A program made the translations under genes and the position numbers. From the NCBI GenBank assembly GCA_021234155.1, contig JAJEKV010000061.1, forward strand, positions 2,321,950 to 2,385,949: 64,000 nucleotides of DNA, in the 5' to 3' direction. The notes beneath the pieces are model-generated. The model saw nothing but the letters and a program-made list of their open reading frames with translations. It searched no databases and was not told the origin of the DNA. Origin of the DNA: Isoetes taiwanensis (Eukaryota > Streptophyta > Lycopodiopsida > Isoetales > Isoetaceae). The first letter of the stretch is position 1; every line of letters begins with the position of its first letter. Below are positions 37,946-49,540 of the stretch, in pieces.

Positions 37946-39430
37946 ATACGAGTTCTCAAAAGAGATATTATTACTGCGTGCTCCAGCCGGATGCATCGTG
38001 CGTTGATATTCACGCCCCCGCCACATTGGTAGCCATTTTCACCAATTTTGGTGGCTAAGTATGCCAACTTGACAATATTATTATTTTGGTTTCTCTTTTT
38101 AGCGAGGGGGCATACCCTAAGCCGCTATTATCATGAAGATGGTCCATCAAAATTTCTGGATTTGATAGTCTTTTCAATGATGTCAACCGCTTTAGAATTA
38201 CCAAACTCCCCGCTTGAAATTGTGGCATTTTCATTTCAGCCAATTGCGGAGTCATTACGAACATGAGATCCCGCATTCTTAAGATACTTGATATATGAGA
38301 TGACAACTTTTCTAATCGATCGAGAGGCCAACCATCGCCATAAATGCAAATCTCATCCACTCTCTCGTTTCGGGCCATATCTTTGTCCAAATTATTAACA
38401 TGAACCACTATATTATATTATCGAGGACACTTCTCATCGTCACGATCCGCGGTTGCATCTTGTAAAATGGGCAATGCGTTCTCCAAATACGCTTGGTAAA
38501 AAATCAACTCATTGGTTTTTGTACATATGGCCCTTTCTGCAATCTGTATTCATTTCCAATTTGGCATTTCTTCTCAAGTGAAATACCTAAAGGTAGCAAC
38601 ATTTGTTTTCTTCCTTATGTTTTGTACGAGATGGAATCCCTCACCCACGACCTTTAACTTCATCGGGACTTAAGCGTGCCAGCATGATGGCTGACTCTTT
38701 TACTAATTGGAGTTGTAATACCCAAGTTTTTTGAGCCATTAACATCTGTTGGAATTTGATCCCATGGATACTTAATATTCCTACGAGACCAATATTAGGA
38801 AAACTGCCACAATTGAACGGACAACTCCTTAGATTGTAGGATTTCCTCCTTTAATTTTATCCTCTGAAGAAGGAACAGCATTTATCCATGCTAGCCCTCA
38901 AAATTAATTGATCCGGTCACGTAAAATCATCAATATCAAACGTAATTTGTCCAAGAAACAAGCAGGTTCATGAGTTTGGTATGCTATTATCCACTTGTTG
39001 TTTTGGAAGTATGTAGTATGGCCTCTGAGTGAATTCGCTCTGCAGGCTAAGCCATTAATTTGTTAAAATCTTGCAAGTCTTTACCATCCCAAGATCCATG
39101 TGCTATCTTGGAAGCTTCTTTTTGTAGTATCCACACAATCAAGTCATGACATCTACCATAATCGCATTCTTTTAAACTGAACTAATCCGGGCGGACATGT
39201 TGTTGAATCCATGAACAGACCAATCGAAGATACATTCCATCACCCAGTGTGTACTTTTTGCAGATAATTAAGTTATGTTTCACTTGATGCACTACGACGC
39301 CTCTTTGACGTTCTCTTTGTTGCGCCAGTTAAAGCCCCGCCTGCATCCCGGGCCTTTGATAATCTTGAATAAAACAGGTTCACCAAGATTGAATTGCGTC
39401 AACCAGTTTGCCGAATGCCAAACAAAGATG
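37946..39430 (-). CDS. Element unit C, exon 2: ORF1, heavily broken
   Basis: Short frames recover RFAFMARWL-like, CPF and GILRPP-type blocks, but shifts occur every few dozen bases and the 39280-39430 part is strongly altered. This is the least readable copy. Whether that is decay or poor consensus quality cannot be decided here. Confidence 0.45.
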
Positions 39431-40524
39431 GTTGAACAGATCAGCATCATTATTTTGAGCAAAATGCCTTTATATAGGCTACAAAAAATCAAGATAAAAG
39501 AAAATATACGCGGAAGGTATAAGTGAAAGTATAAGAGAACACAACGAAACACAGTCCCAATGACCTCTATGGTTCACACCAAGAAACCACATCTCAAAAA
39601 TACCGGGGAGAGAAGGTCGGCCAAGACCTCATGCATTAACTGACCCGGGCGAGTCCTTATATATTAATCCAGATACAGGGAAACCGACCGAACCCCTAAA
39701 AAGGGAAAACCAAGCAGAGGCAATGCTGGGACTAAAACATAAAGAATTCACCCTCATACGGCCATGTCCTAGTCAACACAATATTAGATTTAACTCCAAA
39801 CATGTATTGCCAAAATGTCAGTTAACCGCATTTACCGCTATTAAAAGCCATTGACCTTCAATAAAAATAACCGCATAATGTTTGAAGGATTCAAATACAA
39901 CTCTCACCAAATGGATATTGTATGTTTCACTACGCCAAATTCTTAAAAATTACTTCACAAACATAGATCTACCAGGAAATGCATCAGAGTGTATTTTAAA
40001 GATAACAAAACAGCTATAACGCTTGTAATTCTCGTGATCCGTAATATGAAAAAAAGCCGGCGAGTAGCAATAGGGGATTAAAAGGAAAATTAAATTGCCA
40101 AATATTTTTGTCCATAGTCTTCAATAGTACGCGTAAGAGTAAATACTTATCCAAACGGATTGTAACAACAAAATTAATGAATAAGCCCATAACCGAAAGA
40201 TTAAACATCCATGCAAAAGAAAGGCAGAGTATATTCGGTTACCCCGGCAAGAAATAAGCACTTATTAGCCCCAAAGAGGGTAAGAAATACCAATGCAAGC
40301 TATGAACTCTCTGGCATTTCTCGCCTCTTTACCCACTGCATCATATACATACCGGTGTAAATTAATAATGTAATTCTAAAAGCCAACCCAAGCTATCATA
40401 CATCTTCAGCATTTAAATAATTTATGAAATGTGATCAAAATTGTCGCACATTGTATCCCGTGATATAAGCCGCAGACAATTCTTATGATAATCTCGCCGA
40501 CCATCTATATAAATAATACGAAAA

Positions 40525-40866
40525 CCGATTTATATTGAATTTCTCATTAAGGAGTCCTCTTCATTGTCGTAGAGTTCCGCTATCTCCTGCGATTAGAATC
40601 ACCACAATGACCACATTACTGTGGTTTCTCGCTACTTTGGAGACATTCCCACAAGGATCTCGTGCTTGGAACAAACTTCAAGATACCCATGTCACCTTTG
40701 GCCCCTCATTTTGGATCTAATCCATGCTGTCCTATCAATTAACTGTGTTTTTCTACTCTGGCTGTGGACCGGCCGCGGTTTCTATCCCATGCTCCTCGTA
40801 GCTCAATAAGTTTGGGCCTAGTTTGCTCCCTTATTACCAGCCTCCCCTGGTCGGCCACTCTTCCAT
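40525..40866 (-). CDS. Element unit C, exon 1, broken
   Basis: Aligned by position and blocks (GDMGILKFVPS, ETFPQG on the opposite strand) to exon 1 of units A and B; the frame is not continuous. Confidence 0.4.
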
Positions 40867-42794
40867 GCTCGCTCAATTGGGAAACTAAGCCCATTTATAC
40901 TGTCAAACCAATTATGAGATTTTCCTTAATCCCATACTAAAGCGAAATTACAAGAACGCCCGTGATAGTGCGTGCAACTTACCAGATATTTACAAATATA
41001 CTAGAAATAATCCGCACTACTCGAGAAATGAAATAAAAATGCATTATCAAGCATTCTCGGCCGAAGCCGAGCTCCTCGTGAATGCAACAAAATATGATTG
41101 CATACATACTGCCAAACGTAGTTTCCGTAAGAGTCATCTCCGCTAGTTACGCGATCATTTAGTCACCTCTGCCACGCTTTGTCCTCAACAAAAGCATTAG
41201 GTTCGCTCCATCGACATATTAGGGTTCATTGTCAGATAAGGGTACATATTACTGTGATAATATACCACAACTAACAATAAGATTAACATATGACCTTTAA
41301 AACAATCCTTTAAGCTCAATTTTTTCTATTCACCACATGACCTCCTACATAATTCCTTTAACACCATTGTATTTTAGGCTTTTAAATTTTGTCCCCATAC
41401 TTCGGTTATAATCACCACATGACCACACCTCTAGTAGAACTTCTTAACAAGATCTTAAATGCAAGATGTTAGCATGCCAATTTCATGATACATATACATT
41501 TCTTTCCTAGTTGTCAAAATAACCTCCTTCTTATATCCACATATCTTTACTTAATTAATGTTTGCTACATATTGTCCACTATGTAAGGTCTCTTTCATTA
41601 CCTTTTAATAATCTTTAGGGAGTAAAATTAACCCATTCAAAGTTAAGGGCCCGTGACTATCATCAAGGCCATTAATGAGTGCTCCTAGAAGCATACCTTC
41701 CTGTTTCTAAATTATTTCCATCATAGTCCCTTTATTGTAAAACTCCACATACATATTATTAAACATAACTCGTCCTCAATATCTTAGTCTCCACTAATAT
41801 TCCTAGTATCAAATTTAACCTTTTGCCCTTCCATTGTTTGAACTGTGTTGATATTAGCTAACATCACTATAAATGCTTCTAAATGTTCATTAGTCTTACA
41901 AAACCAAGAAAGTTCAACTATATTATAAATGGAGAAAAAAGGTCCAAATTTATTTACATAGCATTAGACAATTCACGGCAACAAATTAATACACAAAGTC
42001 AACCATCATACTATCAACCACATGGGATACACACCATACAGTAAAACACCACATCAAGCCCATGAGCAACAAACATTTTATTTAATGCATAGTTAATTTT
42101 AAGAGAACAAGTTCATTCCAACATAGTGGCACTCAGTAAGTCATATAGATACCCGCTGATCCCCTTATCCTGATAAAACCATCACTTCACAGATTAAGTT
42201 GTATTTATAGGATCGTATTACGTCCATGGACAACCAAGAATCACCAAGCATACGGGATTAGATGATGGTAACAAAGACTCTAAAGGAAACAAAGGCTAAC
42301 ACCGTGAGTAAGACAGTATATAGAGATCCCCTGCCCCGGAGGGCCGATAAGGTCCCATGGGTAAAGATTGAGGACCCTTTGCTAGCGCGGACCCTCCCCG
42401 GCTGCATTCAAGTGTTAAAGGTTGTCTCTAAGGACATTAGAAGTGCAAACAAAAGAATTGGTTGGTTCATACGTAATTGTATCAAAATGCTTGTACTACA
42501 TAGATTGAATAGTGAAGAAACTAATAATTTATATCCTATTAATTTGTTTTCAAAATAATTAAGAATAATACCAACCGTATATGCCCTATTTTATTCGTCC
42601 GGGAATTAACTCCAGAAGTTCTTATCCACGCAGATATAATAATTATTAGCATAGCTGCTACCCTACGCTTGTAATACTAGGAGTAGTCATATTTCAATAG
42701 CATTAGCTCATATTGAGCGCATAAATTCTATGGTTAACTCGCCGCAGTAACCCTTCATTTTCCAAATGATATTTCATATTCCGCTACCTAGCTT

Positions 42795-43349
42795 AATAAA
42801 GTGTTTCTTGTAGCCGTCAAGTTCGTCACCTTCCGGTATGCTGCTAAAACCTTTTGCTGATTCATAATATCTTAAGCTTAGTTTCAGTACACACGCATTC
42901 TCGCCGTTAACAATCGAGATTTTGCAGAAGCAGAGAGGGGATAATGTTTGCCAAAGATCGATAATACGCTATGTAGGCCCAAATCAGCGCGTGAAAGGGG
43001 AGCATGATTTACATAGCATCAGCGGTCAACATCTTCAATCGGGCTGGGAATCCGGTGAACATGGATGGGAACCGCACTTTATGCGCAAAGATATCGTGAA
43101 AATGGAACACTAATGCATATGTGATGTACCATCGCAGGAAACCCATCGGAAATTGGCCAAGTGGGAAACTCCAAGGTACACCATCAAAGAATCGGGCAAG
43201 GCAATAAATGATCGGGCGAAAATGATACACCCAAATTTGATACAAACTGCAAATAACAGTTTGATTTCATCCGATGATGATGATCTGACCGATGAGGATG
43301 AACCATCCCACAAGCCCTTCCAGTCGCCTCGCATAAAATATGCAAATAG
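42795..43349 (+). CDS. Element unit C, plus-strand accessory gene
   Basis: The start ATG is not preserved as read, but the C-terminal part is the cleanest of the three units: KWETPRYTIKESGKAINDRA, then HPNLIQTANN, then SSDDDDLTDEDEPS, ending KYANRGL/stop. It confirms the acidic tail as a conserved coding feature. Confidence 0.45.
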
Positions 43350-44585
43350 AGGCTTGGTATGTTATGCTTTTGATTCCATCCATTACTTCAAAATACTTTA
43401 TTATTTTCTATTATTTGCTTGGAGTAGGTACCGAGAAATGAGAACAAATGGTATGAAGTCCACCAGCGCGATATTGCTGCCAGCTGACATCTATGGACCG
43501 TGAAATCAAGAGTCATCAAGGCAAGAGAAATAAACCGTTTTGTGTTGGCCGAATGGTTTTAAGAAAGTATGGTTTAAGCCTTTGGAGATGTTCTTCTTGA
43601 GCTACTTTACACCGAAAGCACTTATGTACGGAAATATGAAGATATCAAGGCGAAAGATGCGCCGTAAATTAAGGAAAGTTTAAACATCACCGTTATGACT
43701 ATGAACAATAGTACCATGTCGTATATCGACTATATATGTTAAGAACAGTTCATAGCCAATTTTTCAAAACTATTGGCTACGATTTGTAATTTTAAGTTAA
43801 CTATATAAACCATACTACGCATTACGCCGCTTTTGTCAATATTCTTATTAAATCCGCTTTTCAAAGTAATAATATCAACGGCTGTATTTACCTCGCTAGT
43901 TTTCTCGTTAATCCGTTTATAAAGTTTCCAACAATAACAAGATACATCAGACTAAATGATAAGGCTGGGCAATTATTTACCTTATCTCGAAACTCCATTC
44001 CACCCATCTCAAAGCCAGCCTTATAGATTATAAACATCCTTTCGTAAGCAGATCAAAAGTATTAGAATAACCCATAGAGAAGAGTACGAACCAATAAAGA
44101 CTATGACTCCCATGAATGGGAATTCTTTTCTAAGTATTATTACAATAACATGACTCATTCAGCCTATATACCAAATTATTGATCATACAAATCAATCTTA
44201 GGGAACCATACTTCCAAGAACTTTGAGTATCTTTGTGGCCAAATTTATTCCCATCAAACCTTTGCACTAACTCAATAACCTCATGCTTAGGAAATCATTT
44301 AACCCCTTAAATCAAAAATATTATCCTGATTTTCCCACCAATATCAATGTCTTGATATCATATTTTAGGCCTCAAGTATTTCTCAATAATTTCGAAAGCA
44401 CCTTATGCTACACATCCTTCTTCTTAAATCCTTTATCAATAAAGCGCTGATAAGAATAACCAAATCTTCTCGGCAGTCCTAATAGATTATTGCAGTACGG
44501 CAGTAATATCTTATTGCACCGGTAGAAATGATAACATTGCACGCTCGTATGAAATATATGGCCTACAACCCAGGCATGGATAAAT

Positions 44586-45470
44586 TTAACAGCTTTGAAA
44601 GGTAGGTTGTTCCTTTGTCAAACCTATATATGTGTTATATAAACCAGTATGCTCTGGTAATGATGTCAATAGTAACATTAAGGAAATCGCTTTCATTATT
44701 CCAAAGAGCATCAATGGCCTGATATCAAGCTTCATCCTTGGATACAAGGTGTTCAAATTGTAGATAGTACCATTGGCCATTATTGAGTCCAAGGAAAGCT
44801 CCGACATATGGATTGTTAATACTAAGAAGATCATCCATATACCTGAATGTATATCCAATGCGTTAGGCCCGCAAATTTACCTTCAGAATATCACTTAGAG
44901 ATAAACTCAAGCTCGCATATAAGCTACACCAACCGGTGGACTAGAAGTAAATCCCATTGGGGTTACCCTGATTTGTCTAAATACCCCATTATGCATTAAG
45001 AGAAAACAATTGTTCGAACCATTTATAACCGCAGTAAATAGGGTCCATAATTCTCGGTATTGTTTTCGTAGAACCATATTTCTTTCCATTCCATCTTAAT
45101 GTCATGCATTTTCCAAAGATTTATACCACATAATATGCAACTCAGCATTAACTTTTCTTAATTCTCCATATCCTTTATCACACTCTCCATAATGTAAGGA
45201 ATCCATGTACCCCCATCTAATGGGATACCTCTCGCATCATTTGGTTATACCGCCAACAAACACGCCATTAACCTAGGAGGTAAAAGTTACACATCACATC
45301 ATATGGAATTGATTACCGTGCCTTTTGATCTTATTCTTTTGAAACATTAGCAAAGACGATTTTTCATAACAAATTGCTGGCCACATGTCCACGATATCCG
45401 CCTGCTACAATTGTAGCCGGGAGTAGAAAAATGCTTCATGCGATTGGTGATCCAATCTCGGTATTCAATT
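44586..45470 (-). pseudogene. Fourth, truncated element unit: RT fragment at the array end
   Basis: RT motif B (NNCFLLMHNGVFRQI) and downstream parts are present at 45050-44586. The 5' RT part continues to 45470 (GDPSNAHE-like sequence at the ATTGGTGATCC block), where homology ends abruptly against unrelated DNA. Confidence 0.6.
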
Positions 45471-46439
45471 GTGCCTAGTGTTACTTTCAGGTCTTTCCTT
45501 AAGCTTCCAAATGAATGCTCCTGTTGGCAAAACAGAGCTTGCATTTGCAAGGTATGGCAATCCTACCATAGGCATTGTCTTGTTTGGGATGGACAGACAG
45601 CTGTTGTTGATATTATGAAGAGGTAGTTAACCTATTTACATGCTTTTAGTTTGTAAGCTGAATGTTAATGGAGTGAATACATGCATTTGGAATTAAATTC
45701 ATCCATGTTTATATGGTTGCCTGGCGTTAGAACTTCGGCAAGAGGTTTTATGTATGAAAGCCTCACGGAATATGGATCTAATTCTCCTCCCTGGCTTGCT
45801 ATGTCAGTCATGTTCTAGATTCTGTTGGGCCTCTTCTTTGCTATATCAGAACATGCTAGATGGCTTGCAGATCATTTAGCAGTTGGTATTGTACGTTATA
45901 AGTGGCTCGTTCTAGTTTTGTTTCTCCAGGTTGCCTTGCTGATGCCATGATTTGTGAGTACCCATTTCTGAGTTTTACCCGGATCAGAGTTTGAAGTGGT
46001 CCTTGAACTTGGTCAGAAGGCCAATGCACTGTAGCAGTTAATGTCTTTTATGAAGAACAATCTTCACAAGTCTTCACAAGACAGTGTGCCAAATAAAAGG
46101 CGTTAATTTACGTTATGCCAGTTCAGTTAGTAAGTTAATGATCTAGCATGATATTTACTCTTGCTCAAGGATTACTTTAACTGTTGTTCTGGTCTTGCAG
46201 TTGGTAAGGCTCATTGCCCATGTCTCCTGTGGAAGGCTCTCCATCAGTGTTTCACGTAATTTGCAACCTTCCTATAGGATAATATGATGAATGAATGTTC
46301 TTTTATAGGATGTTTAGAACTTGGAGGCCAAGAAACACCACTAAAAATGGCGTTTTTAAACGCCATCTCTTTCATAGATTTTTGGCCTCTGTTTTTGTTA
46401 TTATTAATTGTTTCTTTGATAACTTTCTTGCAGTCCTTT
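45471..46439 (+). other. Right flank of the array, unrecognised
   Basis: A plus-strand stretch ending CLVWDGQTAVVDIMKR at a GAAGAG/GTAGTT donor (45626) could be an exon of an unidentified gene. Another short stretch near 45750-45900 (LTEYGSNSPPWLAMSVMF) is open but not recognised. Confidence 0.3.
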
Positions 46440-47600
46440 TTCTTCTGGTAGGTGGAATTTTCGTCGAAAGTTGCTTGATGAAACCAAATTCCCGGTCTGT
46501 TCTAACTGCTCTTAAAAGGATTGAGCCAATAAATTTCACAGTTATAGCAACAGGATCTGGTCCACTTTTACGCTATAATGTTGTCGAGCTTATATACAAA
46601 TATGAAACTTGGAGTAAGAAGGCGTTAGAAAAGCAGCTAGCTAGTGTCGCTGTTCTTTATGTTTCTGACTATGGGTTTAGTGACCGTCTTTCTCAAGTAA
46701 GTACTCCCTTTCATGTCATTTGAACTTATTACATATAACAATGGCTTATGTATAGCTTTATTGCCTTTGAGAAGCATAAATATTCATGATCTTTGTCATT
46801 GAAACATCACGGGAACTTCTTTGGACCAAATTGTACGCTTATTATTATTTTAATCCAGGTTGCTCCACAGAAACATAAGTTATCCACATCATTGCATTTA
46901 TGAACTGCATGTCATAGTATTCTGTTGAGGATTTGAAAATGGAGTTTCTTACTTTATACCTTCAGGCACTGGCAAGAGGATTGACAAAAGCGAATGAGGG
47001 AGTTGAGATGATCAATTTGAATTCCGTGGACACACAGGAATTAGTGGAAACAATAGGAAAGAATGGTGTTGTAGTTGTAATCGCACCACCAAGTTCTGGA
47101 TCTGCTAATGCAATAGTCAGCACTACCAAGTTCTGGATCTGTAAAACCCAAGCAGGTAATATATCGAGAACATCATGTTTTCGTTTTTATATTATTTTCT
47201 CCATACAGCAAATTTTCCCATGTTTTTCCTAGTTTGCTATTAAAGTGCAGGTCATATGACACGTCTTATGCCTGTGTCATCTATGCTTCCTTCTGCCATA
47301 ATTTTTCTACAGCCAGACTCTTGGTTGCTGGGACATTTGGCAGCAGGTATATCTGGCATGCCCTTGTGACTTTACAGTATGCGGCTATCCTGATTTTACA
47401 GTATATGAATATCCTAAATTGTGATTTGTTTGAAAAGATGTAACCTCTTTGCAACTGGATTTTGCAGCTCGTTCTAATAGCAGAGAGCTATGGTGGTGAT
47501 GACCAACCAGTTGATACACTACTTCAGCGATTTCTTGAAGCTGGACTTTCTTCTGCCCTTCCCTCTTTAAGGGTTAAGGAATGTTTTGTTCTTACTTAGA
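46440..47600 (+). pseudogene. Flavodiiron protein (FLV-type) exons, incomplete
   Basis: Three plus-strand exons: ~46470-46696 (MKPNSRSVLTALKRIEPINF, then ATGSGPLLRYN, then ASVAVLYVSDYGFSDRLSQ), ~46966-47156 (ARGLTKANEGVEMINLNS, then ELVETIGKNGVVVVIAPPSS) and ~47468-47600 (LIAESYGGDDQPVDTLLQRF, then LPSLRVKE). They cover the end of the metallo-beta-lactamase-like domain and most of the flavodoxin-like domain. Plant and cyanobacterial FLVs reduce oxygen at the photosystem I acceptor side, and flowering plants lack them. The diiron-ligand region and the C-terminal flavin-reductase part are not found. The second exon has an internal duplication of CCAAGTTCTGGATCTG where the family has a continuous loop, so this copy is probably dead. 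Confidence 0.75.
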
Positions 47601-47714
47601 AGATTTCTCCTCCTCAAGAATAGCAAATCAGCGCATGTGCGCATAGGTAAATGCCCTTTTCATCTAACTATTACTATTTTAAAGGCTTACGTTCTTATTA
47701 TTTTGCACTTGCAA

Positions 47715-49540
47715 TGCGCATGGAATGCAGATGTGCCATCTTGAAGTGGCTCTTAGCAGCAAGGCAACATGTCTTATTATATTCGAGAATTGGTTCATTT
47801 TACCAGTAGAGGTTAGATACTCCCTGAAACCTCACTTACGTTTTAATTATTATAGGGAGAATTTGTGCTCAGCCTATTTCTTACACAACGATAGCAACTT
47901 GCTACTGTGGATAACTTGTGCATCATTGCAGGATGCCGTTGCAATTCATTGATAAGTCATTTCGATTGGATCTACTATCTGTGGATGTTGTCTCAGGTAT
48001 TCTGATGCAAAGTTTTTATTTTTGTACTATTTGATCTTCACTGCGCTGTAAATTTGTCTACAAAACCTTCAGGTTGTTGAGACACAAAGATGATTGAAAT
48101 ATTTAATACTAGTTTGGATGGTTTGCAGACTTGGCAGTGGCAATCTTTAACTTTGCATCTGTTGTAGCTGACGTTGATCTTGTGGTAAGTACACATGTTT
48201 TGTTTAAACTAATATATAAAGACTATGAAAAGTTTGGCTGGGCTATTATTCTCACATTTCCCATTTGGGCAGGGCCTTCCAAATGTTGGCAAGGGAGCAC
48301 ATCTGGGTAAGTTAACTCCCATGCTTAAAAAGATCCAAGATCCAAGATCCCAAGGTAAATGGGTCTGCTCATACCGAGGGCTTCATAGAAACCTTCTTGG
48401 CATAGATTGCAGGATGCAAATTTTATGTATACAAAACTCAGGGTCTAAACAGGGCGGTGGCATAATTGAAGGGAGCAAGCGAGTTCCAGCTATGAAAGGT
48501 GCTTATTTATTTTGAGGCAACTTTTAGGTTCTTTTTGCTCAGAGAAAGTCAAGCACAGTATATCTGACATGGGTCAAATGCAATCCAGTTGCATTGTACT
48601 TTGCACTCTGTTTTTTTGTATCATGGCTTCTATCTTGATTTTCAACATTGTGAACCAGATTCATGTATGTCTTCCCATGTGTTTTATGGCGAATCAATCT
48701 ATTGTTCAATGCTTGTTTTGACATTTACCGTTGTCTTTCTCCTCTTTAGGGACACAGAGTCTATAGGGCCATTCAACTTTCTATATGATTTTCTCTCGAG
48801 ATTTCTTAAAATTTACAATAATGTTAGCAGTCAATATTTTGAAGGCTTATTGGTAAGTTGAGTCATGTTTTAGTAAATATCTGCATGGAGGGCAACTTCA
48901 CTTGGGTTGGTGGTTCTGTGATGTAGGCTTAGGTCCTTGATGCAAATGTGGAGACTGTAAATTGAGTTGTTGCATTTTGTTTTGGGGTTAGAATTTGCTC
49001 TAGATTTAGCAACATATATTGGAAAGAATTAAGTTCGCTCACTAATCTCATTATGGGTGCACATGTGCCTAAAGTGGATCTTCATGCATGCATAGTATTA
49101 ATTTTGCTATTGCAAGCATTTGAAATGAGAAATGTGTCATCCTGATATTGAGGTTGGTATATTTTACTGCACACCGTGTAGTTTCTTGCAAAAGATGCCT
49201 AGCTTGCTGTGATGAATGCTGCATCATGCATAAATGGATGTTCGGTAAAAATGGCTGTATTTTGGCATTTTGTGTTGTGTTGGTATTGTTACGCATTGTC
49301 TAATAGGCCATTCTTTTTGCAGATTCTAGATGCAGTTCTAAAGTGGGTTATTTGAATCACTGCAAAGGGAGCATATCTTGACTTAGTGAGTAGTTTGTTC
49401 ACGAGAGATGGTGCATATTTTGGTAATGCTCAAGCTCTGGAGAGTCAATGCGAATGGCTTTTGAACATTATTTATCAAGAACCTGTTCCTTTTGCAGCTA
49501 CTTATTCATGGCAGGAGTACGAAGAGAATGATGATTGAAC
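47715..49540 (+). CDS. Exons of an unidentified, possibly helical-repeat protein
   Basis: Several plus-strand pieces with good splice sites: ~47934-47998 (MPLQFIDKSFRLDLLSVDVV) joins in phase to ~48130-48184 (DLAVAIFNFASVVADVDLV); ~48752-48852 (SIGPFNFLYDFLSRFLKIYN, then SSQYFEGLL) joins to ~49324-49540 (ILDAVLKWV, a stop, then AKGAYLDLVSSLFTRDGAYF, then ESQCEWLLNIIYQEPVPF and a terminal stop). The composition is amphipathic and Leu-rich, as in ARM/HEAT proteins, but I do not recognise the family. The in-frame TGA after VLKWVI suggests decay. It is unclear whether this continues the flavodiiron transcript or is a separate gene. Confidence 0.35.

Larger units (their letters stand above)
18723..45470 (-). 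mobile_element. Head-to-tail tandem array, about 3.05 units of an RT-bearing element
   Basis: The landmark AAGAGAAAA(C) in the RT region recurs at 18723, 27555, 36371 and 44998, giving units of 8832, 8816 and 8627 bp in the same orientation. Other landmarks (TTAGGGTTCGTC near 23690, 32518 and 41200) follow the same spacing. Both array ends lie inside the RT gene: the left edge starts mid-RT, next to unrelated DNA, and the right edge stops about 470 bp further into the RT of a fourth unit. No LTRs or target duplication are seen. Penelope-like elements commonly sit in such partial tandems, and the RT has features compatible with that broad group. Genes on both strands are atypical for it. Confidence 0.85.

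Noticed and set aside
18723-45470. Methylation-driven mutation (deamination or RIP-like decay) as the cause of CAG/CTG differences between units
   Set aside because: Deamination would give C-to-T and G-to-A changes. The observed changes are mixed indels and substitutions, and each unit is correct at sites where another is wrong.
18723-45470. Endogenous pararetrovirus (caulimovirus-type) tandem
   Set aside because: RT motifs are GIPMG and RYMDDLL rather than the caulimovirus/gypsy type, there is no recognisable movement protein, coat zinc finger, protease or RNase H, and genes lie on both strands.
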